Translations under genes and position numbers: made by a program
Source: Microbacterium sp. MYb45
GTDB taxonomy: Bacteria; Actinomycetota; Actinomycetes; Actinomycetales; Microbacteriaceae
Assembly (NCBI RefSeq): GCF_002979655.1
Contig: NZ_PCPG01000001.1
Location: 310,001-374,000 of the forward strand
DNA: 64,000 nucleotides
Direction: 5' to 3'
Shown: positions 18,238 through 26,858 of the stretch, piece by piece
Position numbering within the stretch: position 1 is the stretch's first letter
Layout of the letters: every line of letters begins with the position of its first letter
Notes under the pieces: model-generated
Seen by the model: the letters and a program-made list of their open reading frames with translations, nothing else
The model's database searches: none
Told to the model about the DNA's origin: nothing

Positions 18238-18849
18238 ATGCAGTTCGAACCGGGGGATCGCCGCCGTGTCCTCCCGCGCCACCTCCGCCCCGAGGTCGCG
18301 CCCGAGGTCTTCTCGTACACGATCCGTGTGGTGCGTCCGGCGGACCTGCCTCACGTCCGCGAGATCTACAACCATTTCGTGAGCAACTCGGCGGTGACGC
18401 TCGACGAGCGGCGCAGCAGCATCCCGTACTGGCGCGACAAGTACGCGCTGCTCACCCGCCTGGAGCTGCCGTTCCTCGTGGCGGTCTCGCCGGCCGGTGT
18501 GGTGATCGGCTACGCGCTCGCGCAGCCCTGGGCCGGCAAGAACGCCTACAAGTACACCGTCGAGGACTCGATCTACCTCGGTCCGGGCGCGGGCGGGAAG
18601 GGACTCGGCGCGGCCCTGCTGCAGGCGCTCATCGATGCCTGCGAGCAGATCGGTCTGCGCGAGATGGTCGCGGTGATCAGCGACAGCGGCGCGGAGGCGT
18701 CGATCCGGCTGCACGAGAAGCTGGGGTTCGTCGAAGCCGGTCGCATGGGGCGGGTCGGCTACAAGTTCGGCCGCGACCTCGGCACGGTGTACATGCGGCG
18801 TGTGCTCAAGCCCACCGGACGCCGGCGAAGGCTCTTCGGTTCGCGCTGA
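18238..18849 (+). CDS. GNAT-family N-acetyltransferase, phosphinothricin-acetyltransferase-like
   Basis: 203 residues. The GNAT domain starts near residue 27 (TIRVVRPADLPHVREIYNHFVSNSAVTLDE) and has the PAT/Bar-like order: substrate loop SSIPYWRDKY, acetyl-CoA site YLGPGAGGKGLGAALLQALID, and the C-terminal IRLHEKLGFVEAGRMGRVGYKFGR. Relatives acetylate phosphinothricin, methionine sulfone or other amino acids, so the true substrate is uncertain. TAGGCT (18226-18231) ends six bases before the ATG. The N-terminal 26 residues are extra relative to typical PAT proteins. Confidence 0.82.
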   Translation: MQFEPGDRRRVLPRHLRPEVAPEVFSYTIRVVRPADLPHVREIYNHFVSNSAVTLDERRSSIPYWRDKYALLTRLELPFLVAVSPAGVVIGYALAQPWAGKNAYKYTVEDSIYLGPGAGGKGLGAALLQALIDACEQIGLREMVAVISDSGAEASIRLHEKLGFVEAGRMGRVGYKFGRDLGTVYMRRVLKPTGRRRRLFGSR

Positions 18850-18891
18850 CGACCCATCCCCTCACGATCCCGCCGACCCACCCCTTTCTGT

Positions 18892-18933
18892 GCGAACCGC
18901 CCCCTTCCGTGCGCACGCAAGGGGGCGGTTCGC
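18892..18933. terminator. Strong bidirectional hairpin between convergent genes
   Basis: A perfect 15-bp stem, GCGAACCGCCCCCTT at 18892-18906 with 18919-18933. The 12-base loop itself contains the palindrome GTGCGCAC. It separates the acetyltransferase stop (18849) from the ABC ATPase stop (18972). GC-rich repeats of this kind could also be a REP-like element; copy number cannot be judged here. Confidence 0.65.
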
Positions 18934-18971
18934 GCACAAGAGCGTGGTTCGACGTCGCGTGTAGCGGCGGC

Positions 18972-19781
18972 TCAGTCGCCGGAGGGGCGAGGGGGAGCGG
19001 CCGGGATCACCGGGATCGCCGCGAGCAGCGTCTTCGTGTAGTCCTCCGTGGGGTGCAGCAGCACATCCTGCGTCGAACCTCGCTCGACGATGTGGCTGTC
19101 CTTCATCACGACGACCGCGTCGCACAGGTTCTGCACCACGCCGATGTCGTGCGACACCAGCAGCAGGGTGAGATCGGTCGTGCGGCGGAGCTCGATCAGC
19201 AGCTCGAGGATCTGTGCGCGCACCGTCACGTCGAGGGCGGAGAGCGGCTCGTCGCCGACGAGGATTCGGGGGCGATGCACGATCGCCCGCGCGAGCGCGA
19301 TCCGCTGTCGCTGGCCGCCCGAGAACTCGTGTGGATAACGGTCGCCCATGTCGGGCTCGAGCCCGACCTGCCCCAGCACTTCGCGTACTCGCGCCCGGTG
19401 GTCTCCCTCGATGCCGAGCGCCCACAGCGGCTCTCGCACGATCTGTCCGGCCGTCATGCGCGGGTCCAGCGACGCGTACGGATCCTGGAAGACGAGTCCG
19501 GTCTCGCGCCGCAGCCAGTGCAGCGACTTCGCGGATCCCGTGGCGTCTACGGGGCGTCCGTCGATCGACACGGTCCCGGACGTCGGGCGGTCGAGACCGA
19601 GTATCAGTCGGACCAGCGTGGACTTTCCCGACCCCGACTCGCCGATGATCCCCACGGATGAACCCTCGACGACATCGAGGTCGGTCGCCGCCAGCGCCGT
19701 CTGCGTGCGCGTGCGCTCGAATGCGGTCCGCTTCGGCACGATGAAGTCCCGGCGGAGTCCCCGTGCCTCGATCAGGCTCAT
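18972..19781 (-). CDS. Peptide/nickel-type ABC transporter ATP-binding protein (DppF/OppF-like)
   Basis: 269 residues, second ATPase of the importer. Walker A is GESGSGKST (47-55), the Q-loop segment is [12 protein letters not shown], the signature is FSGGQRQR, Walker B is [12 protein letters not shown], and the switch His is in VSHDIGVV. The N terminus ([25 protein letters not shown]) matches the OppF pattern with a long first loop. The ATG at 19781 overlaps the upstream ATPase stop as ATGA, and the upstream open frame is shadow. It is the last gene of the five-gene operon. Confidence 0.92.
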   Translation of the reverse strand: MSLIEARGLRRDFIVPKRTAFERTRTQTALAATDLDVVEGSSVGIIGESGSGKSTLVRLILGLDRPTSGTVSIDGRPVDATGSAKSLHWLRRETGLVFQDPYASLDPRMTAGQIVREPLWALGIEGDHRARVREVLGQVGLEPDMGDRYPHEFSGGQRQRIALARAIVHRPRILVGDEPLSALDVTVRAQILELLIELRRTTDLTLLLVSHDIGVVQNLCDAVVVMKDSHIVERGSTQDVLLHPTEDYTKTLLAAIPVIPAAPPRPSGD

Positions 19782-20569
19782 GCCGCACCGCCGTCCGGCC
19801 GCCAGAGAGTCGCGGTGGCGTCCCGCAGCAGACCCTGGGTGATCGGCGAGGCCGGAGTCGACAGCAGCGTCGAGACGGCGGCGGCCTCGACGACGCGTCC
19901 GTGCTCGAGCACCACGCCCTCGGTCGCGACCTGCGCGAGCACGGCGAGGTCGTGGGTGATGAACACGAGCGACATCCCCTCGTCGGCGACGAGCGCGAGC
20001 AGCAGGGAGAGGATCTCGGCCTGGATCGTGACGTCGAGCGCCGTGGTCGGCTCGTCGGCGATGAGTAGCCGCGGGCGGCACGCGAGTGCCATGGCGATCG
20101 CGACGCGCTGCCGCTGCCCGCCCGAGAGCTGGTGCGGATAGCGGTCCACGATCGTCTCGGGATCGGGGAGCCGTACGCGTGCCGCTTCCGCGATCGCGCG
20201 CTCCCGGGCTTCCCGACGACCGAGTCCCTCGTGGATGCGGATGGACTCCGCGATCTGCCGACCCACCGTCCGGATGGGGTTGAGCGCCGTCCGGGGCTCC
20301 TGGAACACGATGCCGATGTCGTCCCCGCGGAGCTTCGCCAGTTCGCGATCCGGCATCCCGATCAGCTCGATGCCGTTCCAGCGGATGCTGCCGCTGGCCG
20401 TCGCGCCGTCGGGGAGCAGCCCGAGGACCGCGAGCGCGGTGAGAGACTTGCCCGATCCCGACTCGCCGATCAGTCCGAGTCGCGCACCGTCGGGTACCTC
20501 GAACGAGATCCCGTCGACGACGCGACGCCCGTCGATCTCGATCACCAGATTGCCCACAGACAGGCTCAT
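19778..20569 (-). CDS. Peptide/nickel-type ABC transporter ATP-binding protein (DppD/OppD-like)
   Basis: 263 residues. Walker A is GESGSGKS (35-42), followed by the dipeptide-transporter block [17 protein letters not shown], the signature [17 protein letters not shown], Walker [13 protein letters not shown] and [11 protein letters not shown]. OppD-like proteins often carry a C-terminal oligopeptide-ABC helper segment; here it is short ([12 protein letters not shown]). It overlaps both neighbours by four bases, so stoichiometric expression with its partner ATPase is likely. Confidence 0.92.
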   Translation of the reverse strand: MSLSVGNLVIEIDGRRVVDGISFEVPDGARLGLIGESGSGKSLTALAVLGLLPDGATASGSIRWNGIELIGMPDRELAKLRGDDIGIVFQEPRTALNPIRTVGRQIAESIRIHEGLGRREARERAIAEAARVRLPDPETIVDRYPHQLSGGQRQRVAIAMALACRPRLLIADEPTTALDVTIQAEILSLLLALVADEGMSLVFITHDLAVLAQVATEGVVLEHGRVVEAAAVSTLLSTPASPITQGLLRDATATLWRPDGGAA

Positions 20570-21435
20570 GCGACCACTCCCGGCGTGTGGACCTCGGCGG
20601 CGCGATGCCGCAGGGTCGGATCCGTCGCCTCGCGCAGTCCGTCGCCGAGGAGGTTGAGCGCGAGCACCGTGATCGTGATCGCGAGCCCCGGCCAGATCAC
20701 CGACAGCGGATGCACGCCGATGTAGCGCTGGAGATCGGCGAGCAGGAGCCCCCAGCTCGGCTCGACCACCGACGCGCCGAATCCGAGGTACGACAGACCG
20801 GCCTCGGCGAGCACGGCGACGGCCATGGACCAGGAGAGCTGCACGATGAAGACCGGGGCGACGTTCGGCAGCAGGTGTCGCACGAGGCTCTGTGTGGGCG
20901 TGAGACCTGCGGCGCGGGCGGCGAGCACGAAGTCGCTCTGCTGCACCCGGCGCAGCTCGGGCCGGGTGACACGGGCGATGTTCACGCCGAAGCCGATCCC
21001 CACGGCCCAGATCACGACCCAGAGCGACCCGCCCCAGACGGACGAGATCATCATGGCGATCAGCAGCACGGGGAAGGCGATCAGGATGTCGACGAGAACC
21101 GCGACGGCCTCACGCACCCACCGTGCGGTGAGGGCGCCGAGGGCTGCCAGGGCGATGCCGACGAGCGTGGCCACGATTCCCGCGCCGACGCTGACGAAGA
21201 CGGTCGTGCGCGCGCCCGCCATCAGCAGGCTCAGGATGTCGCGGCCGGTGTCGTCGGTGCCGAGCAGGTGCGGCCAAGTCGGCGGCAACCAGCGGTCGCC
21301 GATGTCCGACGCCTGCGGGTCGAACGGGGTCCAGAACAGCGCCACGATCGCGGTCAGGGCGATCACGACGACGACGATGATCCCGAAGCGCCCCGTCGGG
21401 GTGCCCCAGAGTCGGCCGAGCCAGCGCGGCGTCAT
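20566..21435 (-). CDS. Peptide/nickel-type ABC transporter permease (DppC-like)
   Basis: 289 residues with about six membrane spans. The N-terminal periplasmic motif HLLGTDDTGRDILSLLMAGARTT is characteristic of DppC/OppC. The cytoplasmic EAA loop is DFVLAARAAGLTPTQSLVRHLLPNVAPV, which docks the ATPases. The ATG at 21435 overlaps the DppB-like stop (ATGA). Fragment frames extending further upstream are shadows of the neighbouring gene. Confidence 0.92.
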   Translation of the reverse strand: MTPRWLGRLWGTPTGRFGIIVVVVIALTAIVALFWTPFDPQASDIGDRWLPPTWPHLLGTDDTGRDILSLLMAGARTTVFVSVGAGIVATLVGIALAALGALTARWVREAVAVLVDILIAFPVLLIAMMISSVWGGSLWVVIWAVGIGFGVNIARVTRPELRRVQQSDFVLAARAAGLTPTQSLVRHLLPNVAPVFIVQLSWSMAVAVLAEAGLSYLGFGASVVEPSWGLLLADLQRYIGVHPLSVIWPGLAITITVLALNLLGDGLREATDPTLRHRAAEVHTPGVVA

Positions 21436-22382
21436 GCGGCCTCCCGCTGTCGAGGATCGATGGCGCGGTGCAGCAGGTCGACGACGAAGCCCACGACCAG
21501 CACGAAGCCGGTGAGCACGAGGAGCTCGCTCTGCACCTTGATGAGGTCGCGGGTGCCGACGTCGGCGACCAGCATCCGTCCGATCCCGGGGAGGGTGAAA
21601 AGCTGCTCGATGATGACGGATCCGACGATGATCCCGGCGACCTGGAGTCCGAGCACCGTGATGATCGACAGTCCCACCGCAGGGATGCCGTGCTGGATGA
21701 GCGCGCGGGTGCGGGTGAGTCCCTTCGCCGCGGCCGTGCGGACGAAGTCCTGTCCCGCGGCCTGCAGGGTCGCGCTGCGCACGAAGCGCATGAGCATGGC
21801 CCCCTCCACCACGCCGATCGTCAGCGCGGGGAGGAGCAGCGACTCGATCGCACGCCCGGGCGTCGACCAGCCGGTGCGGGGGAACCCCTGCGGCGGGAGC
21901 CAGCCGAGCCAGACCGAGAACACGACGATGAGCATCATGCCGGCCCACACGACGGGCACGGCGGCCAGCGTCTGGGCGCCGACGCTGAGGGCGGTGCCGG
22001 TGCGGCGGCCGCGCAGGAGGGCGGCGAGGATCCCGAACGGCACCGCGATGAGCACGGCGATGAGCAGCGACATGATGCCGAGGGGCACGGTGACCTGGGC
22101 CTTGAGCAGCAGTTCCTCGCCCACCGAGGCGCCAGAGAGCAGCGAGGTGCCGAGGTCGCCCCGGAAGATGCCTCCGATCCAGTCGGTGTACTGCGCGAGC
22201 AGCGGCTGGTTCAGCCCGAGCGACTCCCGGAGCGCGTCGACCTCGGCGGGGGAGGCCTGCGTGCCGGCGATCAGCTGAGCGACATCTCCCGGGAAGACCC
22301 GGAGGGTGAGGAAGATGAGCACGCTCGACACGAGGAGCCCTGCGATGAGCAGGGCTCCTCGGACGAGCGCGTAGCGGATCAC
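21432..22382 (-). CDS. Peptide/nickel-type ABC transporter permease (DppB-like)
   Basis: 316 residues, about six membrane spans. It shows the DppB N terminus RYALVRGALLIAGLLVSSVLIFLTLRVFPGDVA, the QYTDWIGGIFRGDLGTSLLSGASV loop, and the EAA motif QDFVRTAAAKGLTRTRALIQHGIPAV. The start is GTG at 22382, 17 bases after the substrate-binding-protein stop, so the gene is in the same operon. It partners with the DppC-like permease. Confidence 0.92.
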   Translation of the reverse strand: MIRYALVRGALLIAGLLVSSVLIFLTLRVFPGDVAQLIAGTQASPAEVDALRESLGLNQPLLAQYTDWIGGIFRGDLGTSLLSGASVGEELLLKAQVTVPLGIMSLLIAVLIAVPFGILAALLRGRRTGTALSVGAQTLAAVPVVWAGMMLIVVFSVWLGWLPPQGFPRTGWSTPGRAIESLLLPALTIGVVEGAMLMRFVRSATLQAAGQDFVRTAAAKGLTRTRALIQHGIPAVGLSIITVLGLQVAGIIVGSVIIEQLFTLPGIGRMLVADVGTRDLIKVQSELLVLTGFVLVVGFVVDLLHRAIDPRQREAA

Positions 22383-22399
22383 GGAGGGGTAACCGCTTG

Positions 22400-23920
22400 C
22401 TACTTCTCTGCGGAGACGGTCACGCCGGCGAGGTTGATCCGGGAGTTGATCGAGTCCTCGGGGAACCCAGTGACGATCGGTGCCACGGCCGTGATGGTCT
22501 CGCCGTTGTACAGCCAGTCGGCAGCGTGGTCCTCCGACACGATGCGCGCGGCCTGCGCGAGCAGCTCGGCGGACTTGTCGGGGTCCACCTCGGCCAGAGC
22601 CTTGGAGTACAGGTCCTGCACCTCGGCGTTGTCGTAACCGAAGTAGTAGTCGGGGTTGGCGAAGTTGCCGAAGTCGCGCGGCTCGACGTGCAGCACGAAG
22701 CTGAGGTCGTAGTCCTTGTTCGTGTACACGTCTTCGAGCCAGGTCGGGAACTCGACCGAGTTGACGTCGAGGGCGACGCCGACCTTCTTGAAGTCGGAGA
22801 TCAGCACTTTGGGCACCGTCGTCCCGTAGAACGCGGGGATCGTGAGGGTGAGCTCCAGGTCTTCCTGGCCGGCTTCGGCGAGCAGGTCCTTGGCCTTCTC
22901 CGGGTCGTACGAGATCACGTCCGACAGGTCTTCGTAGCCGGGGTCGAGCTCGGGGATCGGGCCGAACAGCGTCGTGCCCGCGCCGACCGCCTCGATGAGG
23001 GCATCGTGGTCGATGGCCAGGCGGAGTGCCTCGCGCACGCGGACGTCGTCGAGCGGCGCCTTCTTGTTGTTGAACGCCAGTGTGGCCTTGTCGGTGGTGC
23101 GGCCCTTCGTCAGCGCAAACTCTCCGGAGTCCTCGAGCTGCGGCGCGAGGTTGGGATCGACGGCGGTGAGCACCTCGACGTCGCCGGCGAGTGCGGCGTT
23201 GACGCCCGCCGTGAAGTCCGGGATGTACTGGAACTCGACCTGCGCGACACCGGCCGGGTCTCCCCAGTACTCGTCGTTGCGGGCGAAGGTGATGGTGCTG
23301 CCCTTGTTCCAGCGGGTCAGCGTGAACGGTCCGGTGCCGTTCTCGGCCGACTTCAGGTCGGTGGTGTCGCCGGTCTTGAAGACCAGCCCCGCCGGACCCG
23401 TCAGGGCGAACAGGAAGTTCTGGTTCGGCTCGGTGAGCACGATCTGCACCGTGGTGGCATCCGGCGCCGTGATCGATGAGACCGCTGCGAAGTCGGCGTT
23501 CCCCTGCACGGTGGTGTCCGTGCGGACGGTCTCGTACGAGGAGACGACGTCGGCGGAGGTGAGCGGGGTGCCGTCGTGGAAGAGGATGCCCTCGCCGAGG
23601 GTGAAGGTGTAGGTCAACCCGTCGTCGGAGACCTCGTAGTCCGTGGCCAGTCGCCCTTCGATCTCGTTGTCCTGCGTGCGGGTGACGAGGCCCTCGTAGA
23701 TGTTGTCGATGAGGATCTGCTCGAGAGCTGCGCCGCTGGTGTGCCGGATGTCGAGGTTGGTCGGTTCGAGGACCAGTCCGACGTGCAGGGTCGCGTCGGG
23801 GTCGGGCTCGCCGGCGCTCTCGGAAGGGCTGGGCGCAGGGGAGCCGGCGCAGGCGCTGAGTATGACGGCGGTGGCCGCGAGCGCGGAGATCAGCGCGAGG
23901 CGTCGGGTGCGTCGGAACAT
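22400..23920 (-). CDS. ABC transporter substrate-binding lipoprotein, family 5 (peptide/nickel type)
   Basis: 506 residues. A lipoprotein signal peptide ends in the lipobox LSAC (Cys23), then a Ser/Pro/Glu-rich linker. The SBP_bac_5 domain follows: ATLHVGLVLEPTNLDIRHTSG, ILFHDGTPLTSADVVSSYE and the conserved VREALRLAIDHDAL. Ligands of this family are peptides, nickel chelates, opines or glycosides and cannot be told apart here. It is the promoter-proximal gene of the operon, with a GAGAGGAAA ribosome site before the ATG. Confidence 0.92.
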   Translation of the reverse strand: MFRRTRRLALISALAATAVILSACAGSPAPSPSESAGEPDPDATLHVGLVLEPTNLDIRHTSGAALEQILIDNIYEGLVTRTQDNEIEGRLATDYEVSDDGLTYTFTLGEGILFHDGTPLTSADVVSSYETVRTDTTVQGNADFAAVSSITAPDATTVQIVLTEPNQNFLFALTGPAGLVFKTGDTTDLKSAENGTGPFTLTRWNKGSTITFARNDEYWGDPAGVAQVEFQYIPDFTAGVNAALAGDVEVLTAVDPNLAPQLEDSGEFALTKGRTTDKATLAFNNKKAPLDDVRVREALRLAIDHDALIEAVGAGTTLFGPIPELDPGYEDLSDVISYDPEKAKDLLAEAGQEDLELTLTIPAFYGTTVPKVLISDFKKVGVALDVNSVEFPTWLEDVYTNKDYDLSFVLHVEPRDFGNFANPDYYFGYDNAEVQDLYSKALAEVDPDKSAELLAQAARIVSEDHAADWLYNGETITAVAPIVTGFPEDSINSRINLAGVTVSAEK

Positions 23921-24012
23921 GGGCGTTTCCTCTCGGTGCGGCAGTTGCTGTGTGCCGTTGTGTCGAGCCTAGAGTTGCGTGGCGGGGTGCGGGTCGGGTG
24001 TGGAATGGAACG

Positions 24013-24933
24013 TCATATTCCGCGAGCGGCGGATGCCGTGGCGATGAGGCCGGCCAACTCGACCGGAGCGGTCTCCTGCACGTTGTGCGTCGCGTCCAGG
24101 GTCACCACGCGGGCCTCGGGCACGCGCTGCTGGAAGTCCGCGGCGTCGGTCTCGCTGACGAAACCGCGAGCGGCACGCACCAGGGTGATCGGGGCGCTGA
24201 CCCCGGACAGGTCGTCCCACCCGGTCTCGTGCAGGACCGACGGTGCGGTGGCCGAACCCGGATCGTGAGCGGCGAGGGCTTGTGCGGCGAGGTGTGCGAA
24301 GTGGTGCTTCCACTCCACTCGTCCGTCGGGTCGCACGCGGGTGTTGAGGAAGACGCCGCGCTCGGTCTCGGGACGGCTGCCGCCGAAGCCGAGCGACATC
24401 GCCTTGTCGACGAGTTCGTCCCTGGAGGCGAAGTCCGTGGGGCCGGCGTAGAACTCGCGCAGCGCGGCCGGTCCGGCGGTGACGTCGATGCCGGGGGTGA
24501 TGTCGACGATCACGAGCTCGGAGACCAGATCGGGTCGGGAAGCGGCGAGGGCGGCGCCGGTGAGTCCGCCGAGTGACTGTCCGACGACGACCTGCGGCTG
24601 TGAGGTCCAGGCGTCGAGGGCCTCTGCGACATCGCGTGCGAGGGTGCGCGGCGTGTAGTCGACGTCGTCCCGCCAGGAGGAGTCGCCGTGGCCGGCCAGG
24701 TCGATGGCGAGCAGCGGACGCTGGAGCGCGAGGGAGGTGGTGTCCCACGTGTGCGCGTTCAGGCCCGCGCCGTGCAGCAGTGTGACCTGCGGCTCCGCCC
24801 CACCGAACCGCAGAGCGCTCACCGAGCGTCCATCGGCGAGGGGGAGGGTGAGGCGCTCCACTTCCGGGAGCGGAACGCCGAGCGCTTCGGCCTGTGCGGG
24901 AAGATAGCTGAACTCGCTGATGTCGATCGCCAC
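24013..24933 (-). CDS. Alpha/beta hydrolase
   Basis: 306 residues. The core fold shows VTLLHGAGLNAHTWD (oxyanion loop), AIDLAGHGDSSW, the nucleophile elbow VVGQSLGGLTGAALA (Ser in GQSLG), ITLVRAARGFVSE near the acid, and the histidine of LDATHNVQET. The substrate is unknown; the closest look is to esterase or haloperoxidase-like proteins. The GTG at 24933 is chosen because CAGAAT (24940-24945, minus strand) ends six bases upstream, consistent with a leaderless start. The purine-rich GGAGGAG further upstream is too far away. It is divergent from the AhpD-like gene across an inverted repeat. Confidence 0.82.
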   Translation of the reverse strand: MAIDISEFSYLPAQAEALGVPLPEVERLTLPLADGRSVSALRFGGAEPQVTLLHGAGLNAHTWDTTSLALQRPLLAIDLAGHGDSSWRDDVDYTPRTLARDVAEALDAWTSQPQVVVGQSLGGLTGAALAASRPDLVSELVIVDITPGIDVTAGPAALREFYAGPTDFASRDELVDKAMSLGFGGSRPETERGVFLNTRVRPDGRVEWKHHFAHLAAQALAAHDPGSATAPSVLHETGWDDLSGVSAPITLVRAARGFVSETDAADFQQRVPEARVVTLDATHNVQETAPVELAGLIATASAARGI

Positions 24934-24984
24934 GTGGATATTCTGCTCCTCCGCGATGATGCAGGAGAAATGCTGGAGCAATGC

Positions 24985-25012
24985 GCCAAGCGAGAACCCG
25001 GAATCGCTTGGC
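24985..25012. promoter_or_regulatory. Inverted repeat in a divergent promoter region (possible operator)
   Basis: GCCAAGCGA (24985-24993) and TCGCTTGGC (25004-25012) form a perfect 9-bp inverted repeat with a 10-base spacer. It lies between the hydrolase (start 24933) and AhpD-like (start 25111) genes. It sits about 40 bases upstream of the inferred hydrolase -10 and 87 bases upstream of the other one. No regulator gene is adjacent. Confidence 0.45.
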
Positions 25013-25110
25013 TTTATGTCGCGCATAGCGCCCTTTGGCCTGGCGTTGTGCATTCTTCGTCGTCGACGCGAGCCACGACCGCGAGGGCGGGCGCCGAATA
25101 TCATGGAGTC

Positions 25111-25587
25111 ATGAGTGAGACGCGTGTGCACCTGTCCAAGACCGAGCCGACCGCTTATCAGGCGCTCGATGCGTTCTCGAAGACCGTCGGGCAGATCTGC
25201 GCGGTGAACGGCATCGACGATCGCCTCAAGGAGATCGTCATGATCCACTGCTCGCAGCTCAACGGGTGCGCATACTGCGCCCGCATCCACGTCGACCGCG
25301 CCGTCGCCGCCGGCATCGACACCGACACGCTCACCCAGATCCCGACCTGGCGCGAGAGTGGCGTGTTCAGCGAGCGCGAGCGCGCGGCCCTCGAGCTCGC
25401 CGAGGCGTTCACCTTCATCTCCGAGGACGGAGTCTCCGACGAGGTGTACGACCTGGTCGGCAGCGTCTTCACAGAGAAGGAGTACGCGGCGCTCAGCTGG
25501 GCGTGCGTCTCCATCAACGCGTTCAACCGCGTCGTGATCGCCGGACGCTATCCGGTTCCCGCCCGGACTCCGCAGGCGCAGGCGTGA
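25111..25587 (+). CDS. Carboxymuconolactone decarboxylase/AhpD-like peroxidase-related protein
   Basis: 158 residues. The CMD fold has the AhpD redox signature: Glu41, then NGCAYCARIH with Cys53, Cys56 and His60. EVYDLVGSVFTEKEYAALSWACVSINAFNRV is the typical C-terminal helix pair. Such proteins reduce peroxides, often coupled to lipoamide systems; the partner here is unknown. TATCAT (25099-25104) ends six bases before the ATG. It runs into the phosphatase gene with a one-base overlap. Confidence 0.87.
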   Translation: MSETRVHLSKTEPTAYQALDAFSKTVGQICAVNGIDDRLKEIVMIHCSQLNGCAYCARIHVDRAVAAGIDTDTLTQIPTWRESGVFSERERAALELAEAFTFISEDGVSDEVYDLVGSVFTEKEYAALSWACVSINAFNRVVIAGRYPVPARTPQAQA

Positions 25588-26297
25588 TGATCCTCGACGT
25601 CGACGGGGTCACCAACGTCCGCGATGTCGGCGGCATCCCGACGTCCGGCGGCCGCATCCGGGCGGGCGTGCTGCTGCGGTCGGGTCAGCTTTCGGGCGCC
25701 ACGACGAACGGAGCGGCCGTGCTCCGTGCGACGGTGCAGCACATCGTCGACCTCCGCGACGGCGAGGAGGTGGCGGCGGAGCCCACCGAGATCGAGGGAC
25801 CGGACACCACGCACCTCCCGCTGTTCCTGGGCTCGGTCCGGTCGTTCTTCGAAGCCGACACGAGCCTCGACGATCTCTACCTGCATCTGCTGGAGGAGAG
25901 TGGGGAGCGCCTGGTCGAGGCCATCCGCATCATCGCAGCAGGGGCGCCCACCCTGGTGCACTGCACAGTCGGCAAGGACCGCACGGGGGTCACGGTGGCC
26001 CTCGCCCTCTCCGCCGTCGGCGCCGATCGTGAGGCCGTGATCGCCGACTACGCACTCACGGAGTCGCAGCTGCCGGCGGAGCGTTCGCGGCGCATCGCCG
26101 CGTATCTCCGCGCCGAGCACCCCGAGGCGGTGCATGCGGTGGCCCTCGCGACGCAGTCGCCCGCTTCGGTGATGCGGAGTCTGCTGGAGCAGGTCGATGA
26201 GCGCTGGGGTTCCGCCGCGGGTTACCTGCGGGCCAACGGGATGACCGAGGCGGAGCTCTCCGCGCTGACCGCCGCCCTCGTCGAGCCGACTGAGTAG
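25587..26297 (+). CDS. Tyrosine-protein phosphatase (Y_phosphatase3 / PTP-type)
   Basis: 236 residues. It has the N-terminal block TNVRDVGGIPTSGGRIRAGVLLRSGQL of the bacterial MptpB-like family. The catalytic P-loop HCTVGKDRTGV has nucleophile Cys126 and Arg132. Members act on phosphotyrosine or phosphoinositides. The ATG at 25587 overlaps the previous stop (TGATG), and a GTG just before it is equally possible. Co-transcription with the AhpD-like gene is likely. Confidence 0.88.
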   Translation: MILDVDGVTNVRDVGGIPTSGGRIRAGVLLRSGQLSGATTNGAAVLRATVQHIVDLRDGEEVAAEPTEIEGPDTTHLPLFLGSVRSFFEADTSLDDLYLHLLEESGERLVEAIRIIAAGAPTLVHCTVGKDRTGVTVALALSAVGADREAVIADYALTESQLPAERSRRIAAYLRAEHPEAVHAVALATQSPASVMRSLLEQVDERWGSAAGYLRANGMTEAELSALTAALVEPTE

Positions 26298-26329
26298 CGC
26301 GCATCGGGACCGCGCCCGGCCCGAGGAAG

Positions 26330-26348
26330 CAAGGTAAGGCAAGCCTTC
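26330..26348 (+). promoter_or_regulatory. Probable DtxR/IdeR iron box upstream of the SIP-domain gene
   Basis: CAAGGTAAGGCAAGCCTTC matches 12 of 19 positions of the mycobacterial/corynebacterial IdeR/DtxR consensus TTAGGTTAGGCTAACCTAA. It ends 23 bases before the ATG and just upstream of a -10-like TACCAT (26357-26362), a position where bound repressor would block transcription. The downstream gene belongs to an iron-related family, which supports the call. Confidence 0.6.
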
Positions 26349-26371
26349 ACTTGGTGTACCATGAGAGCATC

Positions 26372-26842
26372 ATGAACACCTCGTTCGAGACTCGCAGCAC
26401 GCGCGCAGCACGCCGCGCGGCACGTCAGCGCGCGCACCACCTGGTGACGGCGGACGAACAGTCCCTCACCGAGCTCGAGGTCTTCCTGACGACGCTGCCG
26501 CTGTGCGCCTCCGGCCGCATCTTCATCGAGGTGCCCACGGTCGCCGATATCGGCGTGATCGAGGCTCCGGGACGGATGACCGTCACGTGGCTCGCGCGCG
26601 AGCAGCGTTCCGGTGCTCCCGGCAGTGGCCGCGCCTGCGCCCCCGGTCAGGCCCTGGCACGCGCGACCTGCGCGTGGGCCGACGAGATGATGTGCGACGA
26701 CGAGATCGAGACGCGCGTCACGCTGCTCGGTGGCTACCTGGGCACCGCCGACATCGTCGAACACCTGACGAGCGCGCTGCAGGTCTCGCCCGCACTCATC
26801 CGCACCCCCGAGCGCTTCGGCCTGCTGCCCGCCGACCGCTGA
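26372..26842 (+). CDS. SIP (siderophore-interacting protein) C-terminal domain protein, stand-alone
   Basis: 156 residues. After a basic N-terminal stretch (RAARRAARQRAHH) comes HLVTADEQSLTELEVFLTTLPLCASGRIFIEVP, the NAD(P)H-side domain of siderophore-interacting ferric reductases. The GRMTVTWLAR block follows. The FAD-binding half of a ViuB-type protein is missing, so it is not a complete reductase. It may be an accessory or regulatory variant common in actinobacteria. The start is the ATG at 26372; a GTG seven codons earlier overlaps the inferred promoter. An iron box upstream suggests repression in iron-replete cells. Confidence 0.75.
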   Translation: MNTSFETRSTRAARRAARQRAHHLVTADEQSLTELEVFLTTLPLCASGRIFIEVPTVADIGVIEAPGRMTVTWLAREQRSGAPGSGRACAPGQALARATCAWADEMMCDDEIETRVTLLGGYLGTADIVEHLTSALQVSPALIRTPERFGLLPADR

Positions 26843-26858
26843 CCACGCGAGCGCGGCG

